Assembly (NCBI RefSeq): GCF_003046295.1
Contig: NZ_PZZN01000003.1
Span: 248,001-312,000, forward strand
From: Sphingomonas aerolata
GTDB lineage: Bacteria; Pseudomonadota; Alphaproteobacteria; Sphingomonadales; Sphingomonadaceae
Direction of reading: 5' to 3'
DNA length: 64,000 nt
The notes below the pieces were generated by a model that had not been told where the DNA came from, did not search any database, and saw only the letters and a list, made by a program, of their open reading frames with translations. Within the stretch, counting starts at the first letter, position 1, and the number at the start of each line of letters is the position of its first letter. Both the position numbers and the translations under genes were made by a program. Shown here piece by piece: positions 45,053 through 53,885 of the stretch.

Positions 45053-47890
45053 TTAGAAGCGGAAGCTTGCACCCAGATAGAACTGGCGCCCGAAATATTG
45101 CAGCGTGCCCGTCTGTGCGGTCTGGCCGAAATAGGAGCGGGTCGGCTGGTCGGTCAGGTTGTTCGCCTGTGCGAGCAGCGTCATCCCGGCGAGCGGGCTG
45201 CCCTGCGGGAATTCATAGCTCATCTGCGCGTCGAACACGGTCTCGGCGGCATTGGTCACGATCTGCTCGCTGAGGCCGAACTGCGGCGCGACGAACTTCG
45301 AGCGGTAGCGCATCGAGACGCGCGTCTGGAAGCCGTTCTTCTCGTAGAAGAGCGTCGGGTTGGAGACGATCTTCGACAGGCCGGGCAGCGACAGCGAGAG
45401 CGTGTTGCCGCTGATCGCGTTGGTGATGCTGACGTCGGACTGGTTGTACGAGATGTTGAGCACCGCGCCGAGGCCGTCGAACGGCGCCGGCAGGAAGTCG
45501 AACGTCTTGGTGATGGCGCCTTCGAAACCATAGACATAGCCGCCATTGCCGTTGATCGGTGCGAACAGATTGCCGGTCGTGACGACGCTGGTGAAGCCGG
45601 TCCCGGCGAGCGGCGGTGTGCTGATGCCGTTGGCGGCGAAGTCGTAGTTCGGGATGACCCCGCCGATCACGAAGCTGCGGACGTCCTTGTAGAAGGCGCC
45701 GAGCACGAGCGAGCCGCTGTTGCCGAAATAATGCTCATAGGTGGCGTCGAACTGGTTGGCGCGGAACGGCTGGAGCGCGGGGTTGCCGCCCGACCCGTCG
45801 AGCCGCGCCGCGGTGCCGCCGATGCTGACCAGGTTGGTGCTGATCGAGTTGCGGAAGTCGAAGAAGCGCGGGCGCGAGATCTGGCGCGAGAGCGACAGGC
45901 GGGCCTGGTCGTTCTCGGTCAGGCCGAGGATGAAGTTCGCCTGGGGCAGCCAGTCGGTGAACTTGCGGCCGCGGGTGTTGAGGTAGCGACCGGTGCCGCC
46001 GTCCGAGATGGTCGAGGACGAGCTCTGGTCGGTGTGGACGACGCGCAGGCCGATATTGCCCTTGAAGGGCAGCGAGCCGGCGATCGTGTCGAAGTTAAGC
46101 TGGCCGTAGCCGGCATAGGTCTTCTCGTCGATCGTGAAGCTCTGGTCCTGCGTGAACGCCTGGGTCTGGTCGACGACGCGGTCGGGCCCGAGCTGCGAGT
46201 CGAAGATGCTGCCGATATCGGCGACGATGAAGTCGGGGAAGGACGAGAACTTGCCCTTGAAGCCCGCGGTCGTCGAATTCGAGCTGGTCAGCGTGACGGG
46301 TGCAGCGAAGCTGAACGCGTTGAAGCTGGTGATCGTCCGCTCCGCCTTGCGATTGCCATAGCGGCCGCCGACCTCGAACGACTTGAGGAACGGGCCGTCG
46401 ATCTTGAGCAGCGCGCTGCCCGCGAAAGCATAGAGGCGGTCGGTGTCCTTCTGCGGGACGATGTAGAAGCCCTCGAACGCGTTCGCGGCGGGATCGGTGT
46501 AGTTGGCGTTGGTCGAGAACGAGCCGACGTTCAGACCGTCGAGCTTGTAGCTGAGCGTCGTCGGCGTCGCAGTCGTGTTGCCGTTGTCGTCGAGACCCGA
46601 ATTGTTGAAGAAGCTCGACGCGCGCGAATAGGAGCCGTCGGCGGTCAGCGTGAGCTGGCCGATGTCCTTCTGGACGTTGCCGCCGAAGGTGTAGAGCTTG
46701 TCGAGGCGGTTCTCGTTCTGCTGGATCGTGCGGGTGCGGATGCCCGAGGCGTTGCCGCCGACGATCGTGTTGCCGATGACGGTCGGGTCGGTCAGGTTGC
46801 TGCTGGTCTGCTGCAGGTTCTCGACACGGATGCCGCGGCGGAACACGTCCGACTTGAAGCGCGAATAATAGCCGTCGAGCAGGACGCGGAACGTGTCGGT
46901 CGGCTCATACTGGATGCTGCCGAGCACGCCGTCGCGGGTCTCGTTGCCGCCCGACTGGACCGCCTCGAAGCCATAGCCGATCGCGTCGGCGCGGCCGTTG
47001 CCGTCGAGGTCGCGGATCGCCGGGCTGCCGTTCTGGCCGGTGGCGGTGTAATCATAGCCGACGAAGCGCGTGGCGACGTTCGCCTGCTTCAGCCGGGCAT
47101 AGCCGACCGCGAGGCCGAGCGTGTCGTCGAGCAACTTGGTCTGGATCGAGGCGCTGCCGCGATAGCCGAATTCGCTGGCGTCGGGGTTCTGGCCGGCGCG
47201 GTCGTTATAGACGCCGCGGACGTTGACGCTGACGAGCGTCTTGCCGGGGATGCTGAGCGGACGCGCGGTGCTGAGTTCGACCTTGCCGGCGACGCCGCCC
47301 TCGATCTGCGAGGCCTTGGGGCTCTTGTAGACCGCGGCCTGGTTGATGAGCTCGGACGGATACTGGTCGAATTCGATGACGCGGTTGCCCGAGGTCGCAA
47401 CCTGTTCGCGGCCATTGAGCGTGGCGGAGACGAGGTCCTGGCTGAGGCCGCGGATGTTGATCGCCGAGGCCTGGCCGCCGGTACGCTGCGAGGTGACGCC
47501 GGGCAGGCGGGCGAGCGACTCGGCGATCGAGACGTCGGGCAAGCGGCCGATATCCTCGGCCGAGACGATCTCGGCGACGACGTCGAGGTTGCGCTTGACC
47601 GCGATCGACGAGCGCAGGCTGGCGCGGAAACCGGTGACGACGATGTCGTCGCTCGACTCGGCGGCGGGGCCGCTGCTCGGGGCGGTGGCGTCCTGCGTCG
47701 CGACGGTCGGGGCGGGCGTCGAGGGTGCGCTCGACACGGTGTTGTCGGCGGAGGCCGGGGCGGGATCGGTCGCGACCTGCGCGTCGGCGACCGACGCGGC
47801 GAAGAGCGCCACGGCGAGCGCGGTGCCGCTGGCCGATAGGGTGAAAAGGTGATGCGCGGCAGATGCCGGGAAACGCTTGGACGTCGTCAT
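45053..47890 (-). CDS. TonB-dependent receptor for alpha-glucan oligosaccharides
   Basis: This 945-residue outer-membrane receptor has a signal sequence (around SASGTALAVALFAASVADAQ), an Ala/Pro/Thr-rich stretch, a TonB-box-like DDIVVTGFRASLRSS, and a plug with SLARLPGVTSQRTGGQASAI and NIRGLSQDLVSATLNGREQV. A large barrel follows, ending in Phe (FYLGASFRF). The long form and the GFRASL-type plug are typical of sphingomonad/caulobacter carbohydrate receptors. Glycosidases downstream and the LacI gene divergent upstream indicate maltodextrin uptake. ATG 47890 has gggga at good spacing. Confidence 0.93.
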   Translation of the reverse strand: MTTSKRFPASAAHHLFTLSASGTALAVALFAASVADAQVATDPAPASADNTVSSAPSTPAPTVATQDATAPSSGPAAESSDDIVVTGFRASLRSSIAVKRNLDVVAEIVSAEDIGRLPDVSIAESLARLPGVTSQRTGGQASAINIRGLSQDLVSATLNGREQVATSGNRVIEFDQYPSELINQAAVYKSPKASQIEGGVAGKVELSTARPLSIPGKTLVSVNVRGVYNDRAGQNPDASEFGYRGSASIQTKLLDDTLGLAVGYARLKQANVATRFVGYDYTATGQNGSPAIRDLDGNGRADAIGYGFEAVQSGGNETRDGVLGSIQYEPTDTFRVLLDGYYSRFKSDVFRRGIRVENLQQTSSNLTDPTVIGNTIVGGNASGIRTRTIQQNENRLDKLYTFGGNVQKDIGQLTLTADGSYSRASSFFNNSGLDDNGNTTATPTTLSYKLDGLNVGSFSTNANYTDPAANAFEGFYIVPQKDTDRLYAFAGSALLKIDGPFLKSFEVGGRYGNRKAERTITSFNAFSFAAPVTLTSSNSTTAGFKGKFSSFPDFIVADIGSIFDSQLGPDRVVDQTQAFTQDQSFTIDEKTYAGYGQLNFDTIAGSLPFKGNIGLRVVHTDQSSSSTISDGGTGRYLNTRGRKFTDWLPQANFILGLTENDQARLSLSRQISRPRFFDFRNSISTNLVSIGGTAARLDGSGGNPALQPFRANQFDATYEHYFGNSGSLVLGAFYKDVRSFVIGGVIPNYDFAANGISTPPLAGTGFTSVVTTGNLFAPINGNGGYVYGFEGAITKTFDFLPAPFDGLGAVLNISYNQSDVSITNAISGNTLSLSLPGLSKIVSNPTLFYEKNGFQTRVSMRYRSKFVAPQFGLSEQIVTNAAETVFDAQMSYEFPQGSPLAGMTLLAQANNLTDQPTRSYFGQTAQTGTLQYFGRQFYLGASFRF

Positions 47891-47986
47891 GTTCAACTCC
47901 CCTGAAAGCCCCGCTGCATCTTTCGCGCCGTGGGCCGTGTGTGGCGTTCCAATGGAATTCCGCCCCGCGAAAGCCAATCAATCGAC

Positions 47987-47994
47987 ATACGTAT
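47987..47994. promoter_or_regulatory. Candidate LacI operator in the receptor/LacI divergent promoter
   Basis: The 236-base divergent gap contains the perfect palindrome atacgtat at 47987-47994, with the central CG common in LacI-family operators, and an 11-base dyad ttccaatggaa about 40 bases to its left at 47948-47958. Either could be bound by the adjacent LacI protein. The rest of the gap shows nothing I can name. Confidence 0.45.
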
Positions 47995-48126
47995 TCAGTG
48001 CGGCCGTTCCGGCCGTGTTGCCGATTTGCCACGGATCGCGTGGGCCAGTGCGTTGACGTTGCAGCGAAACTGGAGTGATGATTGCGACGGCGACGCCGTC
48101 CGAGCGCCCCCGAGAGGATCCCTGTC

Positions 48127-49164
48127 TTGAGTGCCCAGCGCAAATCCACGTCGTTCGACATCGCGCAGGCCGCGGGCGTATCGCAGCCGACCGTGTCGCG
48201 CGCACTGCGCGGCAGCCCGACGGTCAGCCCGGCGACGCGGCAGCGGATCGAGGCGATCGCCAAGCAGCTGAACTATACCGTCGACCGCAGTGCCTCGAAC
48301 CTGCGCAGCGGCAAGACGCGGACGATCGCGCTGCTGCTGTTCCGCGATCCGACGCCCGACGAGACCGAGGTCAATCCGTTCTTCCTGGGCATGCTGGGCG
48401 CGATGATGGGGGCGTGCGCCGATCACGGCTATGACCTGCTCGTCTCGTTCCAGAATTTCTCGTCCGACTGGCATACCGATTACGAGGACAGCCACCGTGC
48501 CGACGGGCTGATCCTGCTCGGCTATGGCGACTATGCGGATTATCGCGCGCGGCTCGATCACCTCGTGGCGCAGGGGACGCACTTCATCCGCTGGGGATCG
48601 GTGCGGCACGACCAGCCCGGGCTGACGGTGGGTTGCGACAATGTCGCGGGCGGCGCGGAGGCGACGCGGCATCTGATCGCGCAGGGGCGGACGCGGATCG
48701 CGTTCCTGGGGGATGCGACCGACCATTATCCGGAATTCTACGACCGCCACCGCGGCTATCTCGCGGCGCTCGAGGAACATGGCCTGCATGCGGATCCGCA
48801 CTTGCAGGTCGATGCGATCACGACCGAGGAGGACGGCACGCGCGCCGCGCAGGCGTTGCTCGCGCGCGGGGTCGCGTTCGATGCGATCGTCGCGGCGAGC
48901 GACCTGATCGCGCTGTCGGCGATGCGGGTGCTGGCGGGGGCGGGGCGGATCGTGCCCGACGACGTCGCGATCGTCGGGTTCGACGACATTCCCGCCGCCA
49001 GCCTCGCCAATCCGCCGCTGACGACGGTGGCGCAGGACACGGTGCTGGGCGGCCGGCGGCTGGTCGAGATGCTGCTCGCGCGGATCGACGATCGCCCGGT
49101 GACGAGCATCGTGCTGCCGACGCAACTGGTCGTACGGCGTTCGTCGGGCGAGGCCGCGGCGTGA
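48127..49164 (+). CDS. LacI-family regulator of the alpha-glucan locus
   Basis: The helix-turn-helix and hinge are at the N-terminus (TSFDIAQAAGVSQPTVSRAL, then LNYTVDRSASNLRSGKTRTI), followed by a sugar-binding periplasmic-protein-like domain with VAIVGFDDIPAASLANPPLT. I place the start at TTG 48127 (about 345 residues), with gagagga upstream. The frame opens 45 bases earlier but adds only an Arg-rich stretch. It is divergent from the TonB receptor and overlaps the symporter gene by 4 bases (GTGA). Maltose or a related sugar is the probable inducer. Confidence 0.9.
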   Translation: MSAQRKSTSFDIAQAAGVSQPTVSRALRGSPTVSPATRQRIEAIAKQLNYTVDRSASNLRSGKTRTIALLLFRDPTPDETEVNPFFLGMLGAMMGACADHGYDLLVSFQNFSSDWHTDYEDSHRADGLILLGYGDYADYRARLDHLVAQGTHFIRWGSVRHDQPGLTVGCDNVAGGAEATRHLIAQGRTRIAFLGDATDHYPEFYDRHRGYLAALEEHGLHADPHLQVDAITTEEDGTRAAQALLARGVAFDAIVAASDLIALSAMRVLAGAGRIVPDDVAIVGFDDIPAASLANPPLTTVAQDTVLGGRRLVEMLLARIDDRPVTSIVLPTQLVVRRSSGEAAA

Positions 49165-50654
49165 CGCGCGAGAAGCCGCGTCAGGGTTTCTGGGGTCTGT
49201 GGAACATCTCGTTCGGGTTCTTCGGGATCCAGATCGGTTTCGCCCTCCAGAACGCGAATGTCAGCCGGATCTTCCAGTCGCTCGGCACCAGCGTCGACGA
49301 CCTCGCCTTTCTGTGGATCGCCGCGCCGCTGACCGGGCTGCTCGTCCAGCCGGTGATCGGGCATTACAGCGACCGGACCTGGGGGCGGCTCGGGCGCCGG
49401 CGACCCTATTTCCTGGGCGGTGCGGTGCTGGCGACGATCGCGTTGCTGGGGATGCCGAACGCGCCCGTGCTGTGGGTCGCGGCGGCGTTGCTGTGGATGC
49501 TCGACGGATCGCTCAACGTCGCGATGGAGCCGTTCCGCGCGTTCGTCGGCGACATGCTGGGCAGCCGGCAGCGGACCGCGGGCTATGCGTTCCAGACCGG
49601 CTTCATCGGCGCGGGCGCGGTGATCGGCAGCCTGGCGCCGCTGATCCTGACCGACATCTTCCACGTCGCCAATACCGCGGCGGGCGGCGGGATCCCGCCA
49701 TCGGTGCGCTATGGCTTCTATCTGGGCGCGGCGGCGCTGTTCTGCGCGGTGCTGTGGACGGTGCTGACGACGAAGGAATATTCGCCCGACGAGATGGCGG
49801 CGTTCGAGCAGGATGACGGCGCGGTCGAGGCGGGGCCGGCGATAGCGGCACCGGCCGGATCGGGCGCGCGGCTGGCGCCGGTGTGGATCGCGCTGGGGGC
49901 GATCGTGATCGCGGCGGTGGCGCGGTTCGGGCTCGACAAGCCGGTCTATCTGCTCGGCGCCGGGCTGATCGCGTTCGGTATCGCGCTGCTGGTCAGCGCC
50001 GCGCTGGTACGGTCGGGCAGAGAGTCCAATGTTCTCAGCCAGATCGTCGGCGATCTTGCGAGCATGCCGCAGACGATGAAGCGGCTTGCGCTGGTCCAGT
50101 TCTTCACCTGGTCGGCGCTGTTCATCATGTGGATCTACACCACGCCGATCGTCACGCAGCGCGCGTTCGGGACGACCGACACGGCGAGCGCGGCGTATAA
50201 TGACGGCGCGAACTGGGTCGGGGTGCTGTTCGCGGTGTATAACGGCGTGGCGACGGTGTGGGCATTCGTGATGCCGTGGCTCGCGGGTCGGATCGGGCGG
50301 CGCAATGCGCATATCCTGGGGCTGCTGAGCGGCGCGGCGGGGTTCGGGTCGTTCCTGGTGCTGCGCGATCCGCATGCGCTGATCGGGTCGATGGTGCTGA
50401 TCGGGATCGCCTGGTCGTCGATCCTGACGATGCCCTATGCGATGCTGTCCAACGCGCTGCCGCAGGCCAAGCTGGGCGTTTACATGGGGTTGTTCAACAT
50501 CTTCATCGTGCTGCCGCAGCTGATCGTGTCGTCGGTGATGGGGCAGGTGATGCGGACGGTGTTCCCGGGCGACCCGGTCTGGGCGATGCTGATCGCGGCG
50601 GGGGTGATGGGCGTGGCTGCGCTGGCGATGCTGCGCGTGCCGCGGGACGCCTGA
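49161..50654 (+). CDS. Sugar:cation symporter of the MFS (GPH/SLC45-like)
   Basis: This 497-residue inner-membrane carrier has about twelve hydrophobic segments. The N-terminal FWGLWNISFGFFGIQIGFAL, the loop GHYSDRTWGRLGRRRPYFLG and the late segment WSSILTMPYAMLSNALP match the SLC45-like sucrose/maltose transporters of alphaproteobacteria. The start is GTG 49161, overlapping the lacI stop. It would import the disaccharides delivered by the TonB receptor and glycosidases. A hairpin separates it from the convergent DUF1190 gene. Confidence 0.92.
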   Translation: MTREKPRQGFWGLWNISFGFFGIQIGFALQNANVSRIFQSLGTSVDDLAFLWIAAPLTGLLVQPVIGHYSDRTWGRLGRRRPYFLGGAVLATIALLGMPNAPVLWVAAALLWMLDGSLNVAMEPFRAFVGDMLGSRQRTAGYAFQTGFIGAGAVIGSLAPLILTDIFHVANTAAGGGIPPSVRYGFYLGAAALFCAVLWTVLTTKEYSPDEMAAFEQDDGAVEAGPAIAAPAGSGARLAPVWIALGAIVIAAVARFGLDKPVYLLGAGLIAFGIALLVSAALVRSGRESNVLSQIVGDLASMPQTMKRLALVQFFTWSALFIMWIYTTPIVTQRAFGTTDTASAAYNDGANWVGVLFAVYNGVATVWAFVMPWLAGRIGRRNAHILGLLSGAAGFGSFLVLRDPHALIGSMVLIGIAWSSILTMPYAMLSNALPQAKLGVYMGLFNIFIVLPQLIVSSVMGQVMRTVFPGDPVWAMLIAAGVMGVAALAMLRVPRDA

Positions 50655-50661
50655 GATCCTG

Positions 50662-50683
50662 TCCTCCCCCTGTCGGGGGAGGA
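50662..50683. terminator. Bidirectional terminator-like hairpin, symporter/DUF1190
   Basis: A perfect 9-bp stem tcctccccc (50662-50670) and gggggagga (50675-50683) with a tgtc loop occupies most of the 36-base gap between two convergent genes. Confidence 0.7.
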
Positions 50684-50690
50684 TCAGGGG

Positions 50691-51263
50691 TCAGCCGCCG
50701 AAACCGCCGCGGCCGCCAAAGCCGCCGCCGAACCCGCCGCGCGAGATCACCGAGCTGCGGGTCTGGACCCGTGCGGGAGCACGCGCGGTCGTCGGCGTGA
50801 AGGCGTCCGAGCCGACCCGGGTGCGGCCGGTGACGTAATCGCGGCTGATGCGGCCGCCGGCGCCGCCATAATAATTGCCCTGACGGTCGCGGTACATCGG
50901 CGCGCCGCGATAGCCATAGCCGCCGTTGAGCGCCTGGCCGATGATGAACCCGGTCAGCAACGGCGTGAAGAAGCTGCCGCCGCTGCCATTGTTGCGGGGT
51001 TCGCACTGTGCGGCGCCGAACTGCTCCTCGCAGGTCTGCTTGTCCTCGAACCGCGGTGCGGTCTTGGCGGCGTCGGTCTTGGCCTGTTCGTACGCGGTGT
51101 CGCACTGCGCGGCCGGGATCGCCCCCGCCGAGCGGCATTCGGCGACCGAGGCATAGCTCTGCGCGTCGACGGGCTTGCCGCCGACATCGCCGTCGCAGGC
51201 GGTCAGCGAAATGCCCGAGCCCGCGATCAGGCCGGTGAGGACGATCGAGCTGGAACGCTTCAT
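50691..51263 (-). CDS. DUF1190 (YjfM/YgiB-like) lipoprotein or periplasmic protein
   Basis: This 190-residue protein has an N-terminal signal (MKRSSSIVLTGLIAGSGISL) followed by TACDGD, where the Cys may be lipidated. The body is CRSAGAIPAAQCDTAYEQAK, QTCEEQFGAAQCEP, a short hydrophobic FFTPLLTGFIIGQAL, and a Gly/Arg-rich tail (GGFGGGFGGRGGFGG). This matches the DUF1190/UPF0441 family. ATG 51263 has agaggc upstream. It follows the DUF350 gene by 11 bases. In E. coli the same family neighbours DUF350 and a glutathionylspermidine-synthase-like protein, as here. Function unknown. Confidence 0.88.
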   Translation of the reverse strand: MKRSSSIVLTGLIAGSGISLTACDGDVGGKPVDAQSYASVAECRSAGAIPAAQCDTAYEQAKTDAAKTAPRFEDKQTCEEQFGAAQCEPRNNGSGGSFFTPLLTGFIIGQALNGGYGYRGAPMYRDRQGNYYGGAGGRISRDYVTGRTRVGSDAFTPTTARAPARVQTRSSVISRGGFGGGFGGRGGFGG

Positions 51264-51274
51264 GTCTTTGCCTC

Positions 51275-51688
51275 TCAGTTCGTCATGCACGCGGCATTGA
51301 GGATGCCGACGCAGAGCGAGATGCTGCCCATATAGGTGGCGGCGGCGATATCGCCCCGCACGATCCGGTCGTGAATGTCGCGCATCACGAGGCGGCGGAC
51401 GACGAGCGCGGCGACGATCTGGATCACGCCTGCGAGCACCGCCCACACCGCGAACTCGACCAGCGTGACGGTGTGCGTCAGCGCGGAGGCGAGCGGGAGG
51501 ACATAGCCGAGCAACGCCGCGCCCAGCGTGATCGCCGCGGCGGTATTGCCGTCGCGGATCAGCGCCTTCTCGTTATAGGGCGTGGTCGCCTGGAAGATGA
51601 TCTTGAACGCGATGGTGAAGAGCCCGGCCGCGACGAACGCGATCAGGAAGGCCGCCGCGCTGGCGCCGAAGCTGTAATAGTCGATCAT
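51275..51688 (-). CDS. DUF350 (YjfL-like) membrane protein
   Basis: This 137-residue protein has about four hydrophobic segments, for example FLIAFVAAGLFTIAFKII and FAVWAVLAGVIQIVAALVV. The family block ATTPYNEKALIRDGNTAAAI lies between the first two. No catalytic residues are apparent. It lies between the DUF2491 and DUF1190 genes on one minus-strand operon. ATG 51688 (MIDYYSFG) has a ggggga ribosome site. Confidence 0.9.
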   Translation of the reverse strand: MIDYYSFGASAAAFLIAFVAAGLFTIAFKIIFQATTPYNEKALIRDGNTAAAITLGAALLGYVLPLASALTHTVTLVEFAVWAVLAGVIQIVAALVVRRLVMRDIHDRIVRGDIAAATYMGSISLCVGILNAACMTN

Positions 51689-51719
51689 CTGAATCCCCCG
51701 GAACGCTGATGCGACGATG

Positions 51720-52361
51720 CTAGGCGCGGAACTCGCCGAGTTCCAGTGCGACGCCGAGCATGATCTCGAACGAGACCTCGCCCGCCTCATTCTCCTGGTC
51801 GATCGCGAGCAGTAGTTCGCGGCCGTCGTCGCCCGGCAGGTCGCGGCCGAACAGCATGCAGGTCTGGAAGATGCGACGGTCGACGATGCCGTCGCGGTCG
51901 TCGTGGAGATCCTCCCAGAAGGTCACCGGTTCCTGTTCGCTCGCCTCGGGGCCGAACCAGACGCGGTCATAGTCGGGGAGCCCTTCGGCGGTGAAGCTGC
52001 GCGCCTTGAGCCGGGACTTCCAGGCGGGGCGTTCGGCGGCGGAGGAGGGGTAGGCGCTGTCCCAGGGCGCGAAGATCGTGACGTCGGTGACGTCCTGACC
52101 GGCGCGGTCGTTCGAGACCGCTTGAAACATGATGTCGTCATCGGTGTAGAAACGGTGGACGAACCCGCCCTCGTTGAGGTCGACCAGACCCTGCGCGACG
52201 ATCACCAGTGTGTCGCGGTCGAACGGGAACAGCAGCTCCGACCCGAACCGGCGCCAGGCGAGCGGGTCGACGATCACCGTGCGGCCGAGCGTGACGTTGC
52301 GAATGACGGGAAGTCCGGAGCCTTCAAGCGGTTGCTTGCGGCCGAACAGGCGATCGAACAT
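51720..52361 (-). CDS. DUF2491 (YjfK-like) protein
   Basis: This 213-residue acidic cytoplasmic protein starts at ATG 52361 (MFDRLFGRKQPLEGSGLPVI) with gagga upstream. The middle has PFDRDTLVIVAQGLVDLNEG, and the end reads FEIMLGVALELGEFRA. The pattern fits DUF2491/YjfK, a family that occurs next to PspA-like YjfJ. There is no signal or membrane segment. It is the first gene of the minus arm, and its start faces the DUF2170 gene across 312 bases containing a large palindromic repeat. Confidence 0.85.
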   Translation of the reverse strand: MFDRLFGRKQPLEGSGLPVIRNVTLGRTVIVDPLAWRRFGSELLFPFDRDTLVIVAQGLVDLNEGGFVHRFYTDDDIMFQAVSNDRAGQDVTDVTIFAPWDSAYPSSAAERPAWKSRLKARSFTAEGLPDYDRVWFGPEASEQEPVTFWEDLHDDRDGIVDRRIFQTCMLFGRDLPGDDGRELLLAIDQENEAGEVSFEIMLGVALELGEFRA

Positions 52362-52458
52362 GCAATCCTCGCATCTGTGTTGACGGCCTGCATAGGGCAA
52401 AGCGGTGGCGGTCGCAAAGGGCGGCGGGGTTGGTGTTTCCTGTCCGTACGCCTTTTCT

Positions 52459-52541
52459 CGTCATCCTGACGAAAGTCAGGATCCAGGGTTACGATGCGGT
52501 GCGCCTGGTTACTCTGGATCCTGACTTTCGTCAGGATGACG
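52459..52541. repeat. Palindromic REP-like element, copy 1
   Basis: Two 28-base arms (52459-52486 and 52514-52541) are perfect inverted copies separated by 27 bases. Each arm contains its own small hairpin, tcctgac-gaaa-gtcagga, so the element can fold as one long stem or two short ones. It lies in the 312-base gap between the divergent DUF2491 and DUF2170 genes. The same arms recur at 55609-55689. Apart from it the gap holds G-rich sequence with no other feature I can name. Confidence 0.93.
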
Positions 52542-52673
52542 GAGTGGGGGGTGGCGGAGTGGGAGGATGGCGGAGGGGGATGAGGCGGGTGCCGCTTTCG
52601 CGCGCGAACGGCATAGCAAGGCTTTCCGAGACGTCCTATGTTGGCGCACGAGCCACGCATGGGAGTTCTTGCA

Positions 52674-53108
52674 TTGACCGACATCTGGACCGTCCGCAGC
52701 CTGAAGGCCGCGCTCGATACGTCCGAGCCTGCGAAAACGGGGGAGCTGAGCGTTCGCGTCGTCGAGGGGGCGGATCCGATCCTGCTCGTCACGATGCACG
52801 AGCACGGTGACCTCGAGCTGTTCGTCAATGTCAGCGAGGCGCAGATCTCGGCGTCCACCCTGCTCTGGCCGTGCGACGAGCAGGAGGACCAGGCGGCGTT
52901 CAACGCGTTCCTGCTGAAGACGCAGAAGCTGGTGCCACTGTCGAACTTCGGGATCGGCAGCGTCGAGGGGCGCGATTATTATGAACTGTTCGGCGAACTC
53001 GCGACGTCGAGCCGGCTCGACACGATAGTGATCGAGCTGCGCACGCTGGCCGAGAACGCGATCGATGCGGCCACCGACCTGCGCAACGCGCAGATCCCCG
53101 CCGCCTGA
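52674..53108 (+). CDS. DUF2170 (YjfI-like) protein
   Basis: This 144-residue cytoplasmic protein has the family block PILLVTMHEHGDLELFVNVS, the middle QKLVPLSNFGIGSVEGRDYY, and a C-terminal helix. I chose TTG 52674 (LTDIWTVRSL) because gggag lies eight bases upstream; an ATG at 52659 in the same frame is possible. It is the first gene of the plus arm, 27 bases before pspA, as YjfI precedes YjfJ in E. coli. Function unknown; a regulator or chaperone of the PspA partner is plausible. Confidence 0.85.
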   Translation: MTDIWTVRSLKAALDTSEPAKTGELSVRVVEGADPILLVTMHEHGDLELFVNVSEAQISASTLLWPCDEQEDQAAFNAFLLKTQKLVPLSNFGIGSVEGRDYYELFGELATSSRLDTIVIELRTLAENAIDAATDLRNAQIPAA

Positions 53109-53135
53109 CCCAAAGCATCATACGGAGAGACTGGC

Positions 53136-53885
53136 ATGGCCATCTGGAGCAAGATTTTCACCCTCGGCCGGGCGGGCGCGCATGAAGCCGGCGCGGCGGT
53201 CGTCGACGCGAACGCCCTGCGAATCCTCGACCAGGAGATCCGCGACGCGGACAAGGCGCAGGGCAAGGCGCGCGACGACCTGGCCGGGCTGGTCGCCCGC
53301 CGCCGGATCCTCGAGACCGAGGTCGAGAGCTTCCGCGCGCAAGCCGCGAAATACGAGGCCTCGGCGCGGATCGCGGTCGAGAAGGGCAATATGGACCTCG
53401 CACGGCAGGTCGCGCAGCGGATCGCCGATCTCGAACAGGACATCGCGCTGAAGAGCCCGCAGGTCGAGGACATGCGCGCCGCCGAGGAGCAGATCCACAC
53501 CGCGGTCGCGCAGACCGACCGCAAGATCGAGCAGCTCCGCCGCGAGGTCGAGGTCGTCAAGGTCAACGAGTCGGTGCAGAAGGCGCAGGCGACCGTCGCA
53601 TCGGGCAGCATCGGCGCGGGCAACAAGCTCGGCTCCGCGGCGGACAGCCTTGCGCGAATCCGCGAGCGGCAGGCGATCCGCGGCGAGCGGATCAAGGCGG
53701 CCGGCGAGCTTGAGGATCGGCGCACCGGCGCGGATCTCGACGAGAAGTTGCGCCAGGCGGGGATCCTGCCGGGTCAGTCGTCCGCGGACGACGTGCTCGC
53801 CCGGCTGACCGCGCCCAAGACCGACCAGCTCGGGCAGACGCTGCGGATCGAGCAGCGCGACGACAGCAAGACGCAGGACAACTGA
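53136..53885 (+). CDS. PspA/IM30-family protein (YjfJ-like)
   Basis: This 249-residue, almost wholly helical protein has long charged coiled coils (KGNMDLARQVAQRIADLEQD, QTDRKIEQLRREVEVVKVNE). It begins MAIWSKIFTLGRAGAHEAGA, an amphipathic stretch that in this family contacts the membrane. ESCRT-III-like PspA proteins line and stabilise stressed inner membranes. No pspF or pspBC homologue is near, so this is not the classical psp operon. Its partners DUF2170, DUF350, DUF1190, DUF2491 and the synthase mark the yjf-type set. It shares one base with the next gene (TGATG). Confidence 0.92.
   Translation: MAIWSKIFTLGRAGAHEAGAAVVDANALRILDQEIRDADKAQGKARDDLAGLVARRRILETEVESFRAQAAKYEASARIAVEKGNMDLARQVAQRIADLEQDIALKSPQVEDMRAAEEQIHTAVAQTDRKIEQLRREVEVVKVNESVQKAQATVASGSIGAGNKLGSAADSLARIRERQAIRGERIKAAGELEDRRTGADLDEKLRQAGILPGQSSADDVLARLTAPKTDQLGQTLRIEQRDDSKTQDN

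Noticed and set aside
44864..47839. A 991-codon plus-strand frame opposite the TonB receptor
   Set aside because: The translation is a low-complexity run of Arg, Ala, Glu and Gly; the receptor on the other strand has signal peptide, plug and barrel.
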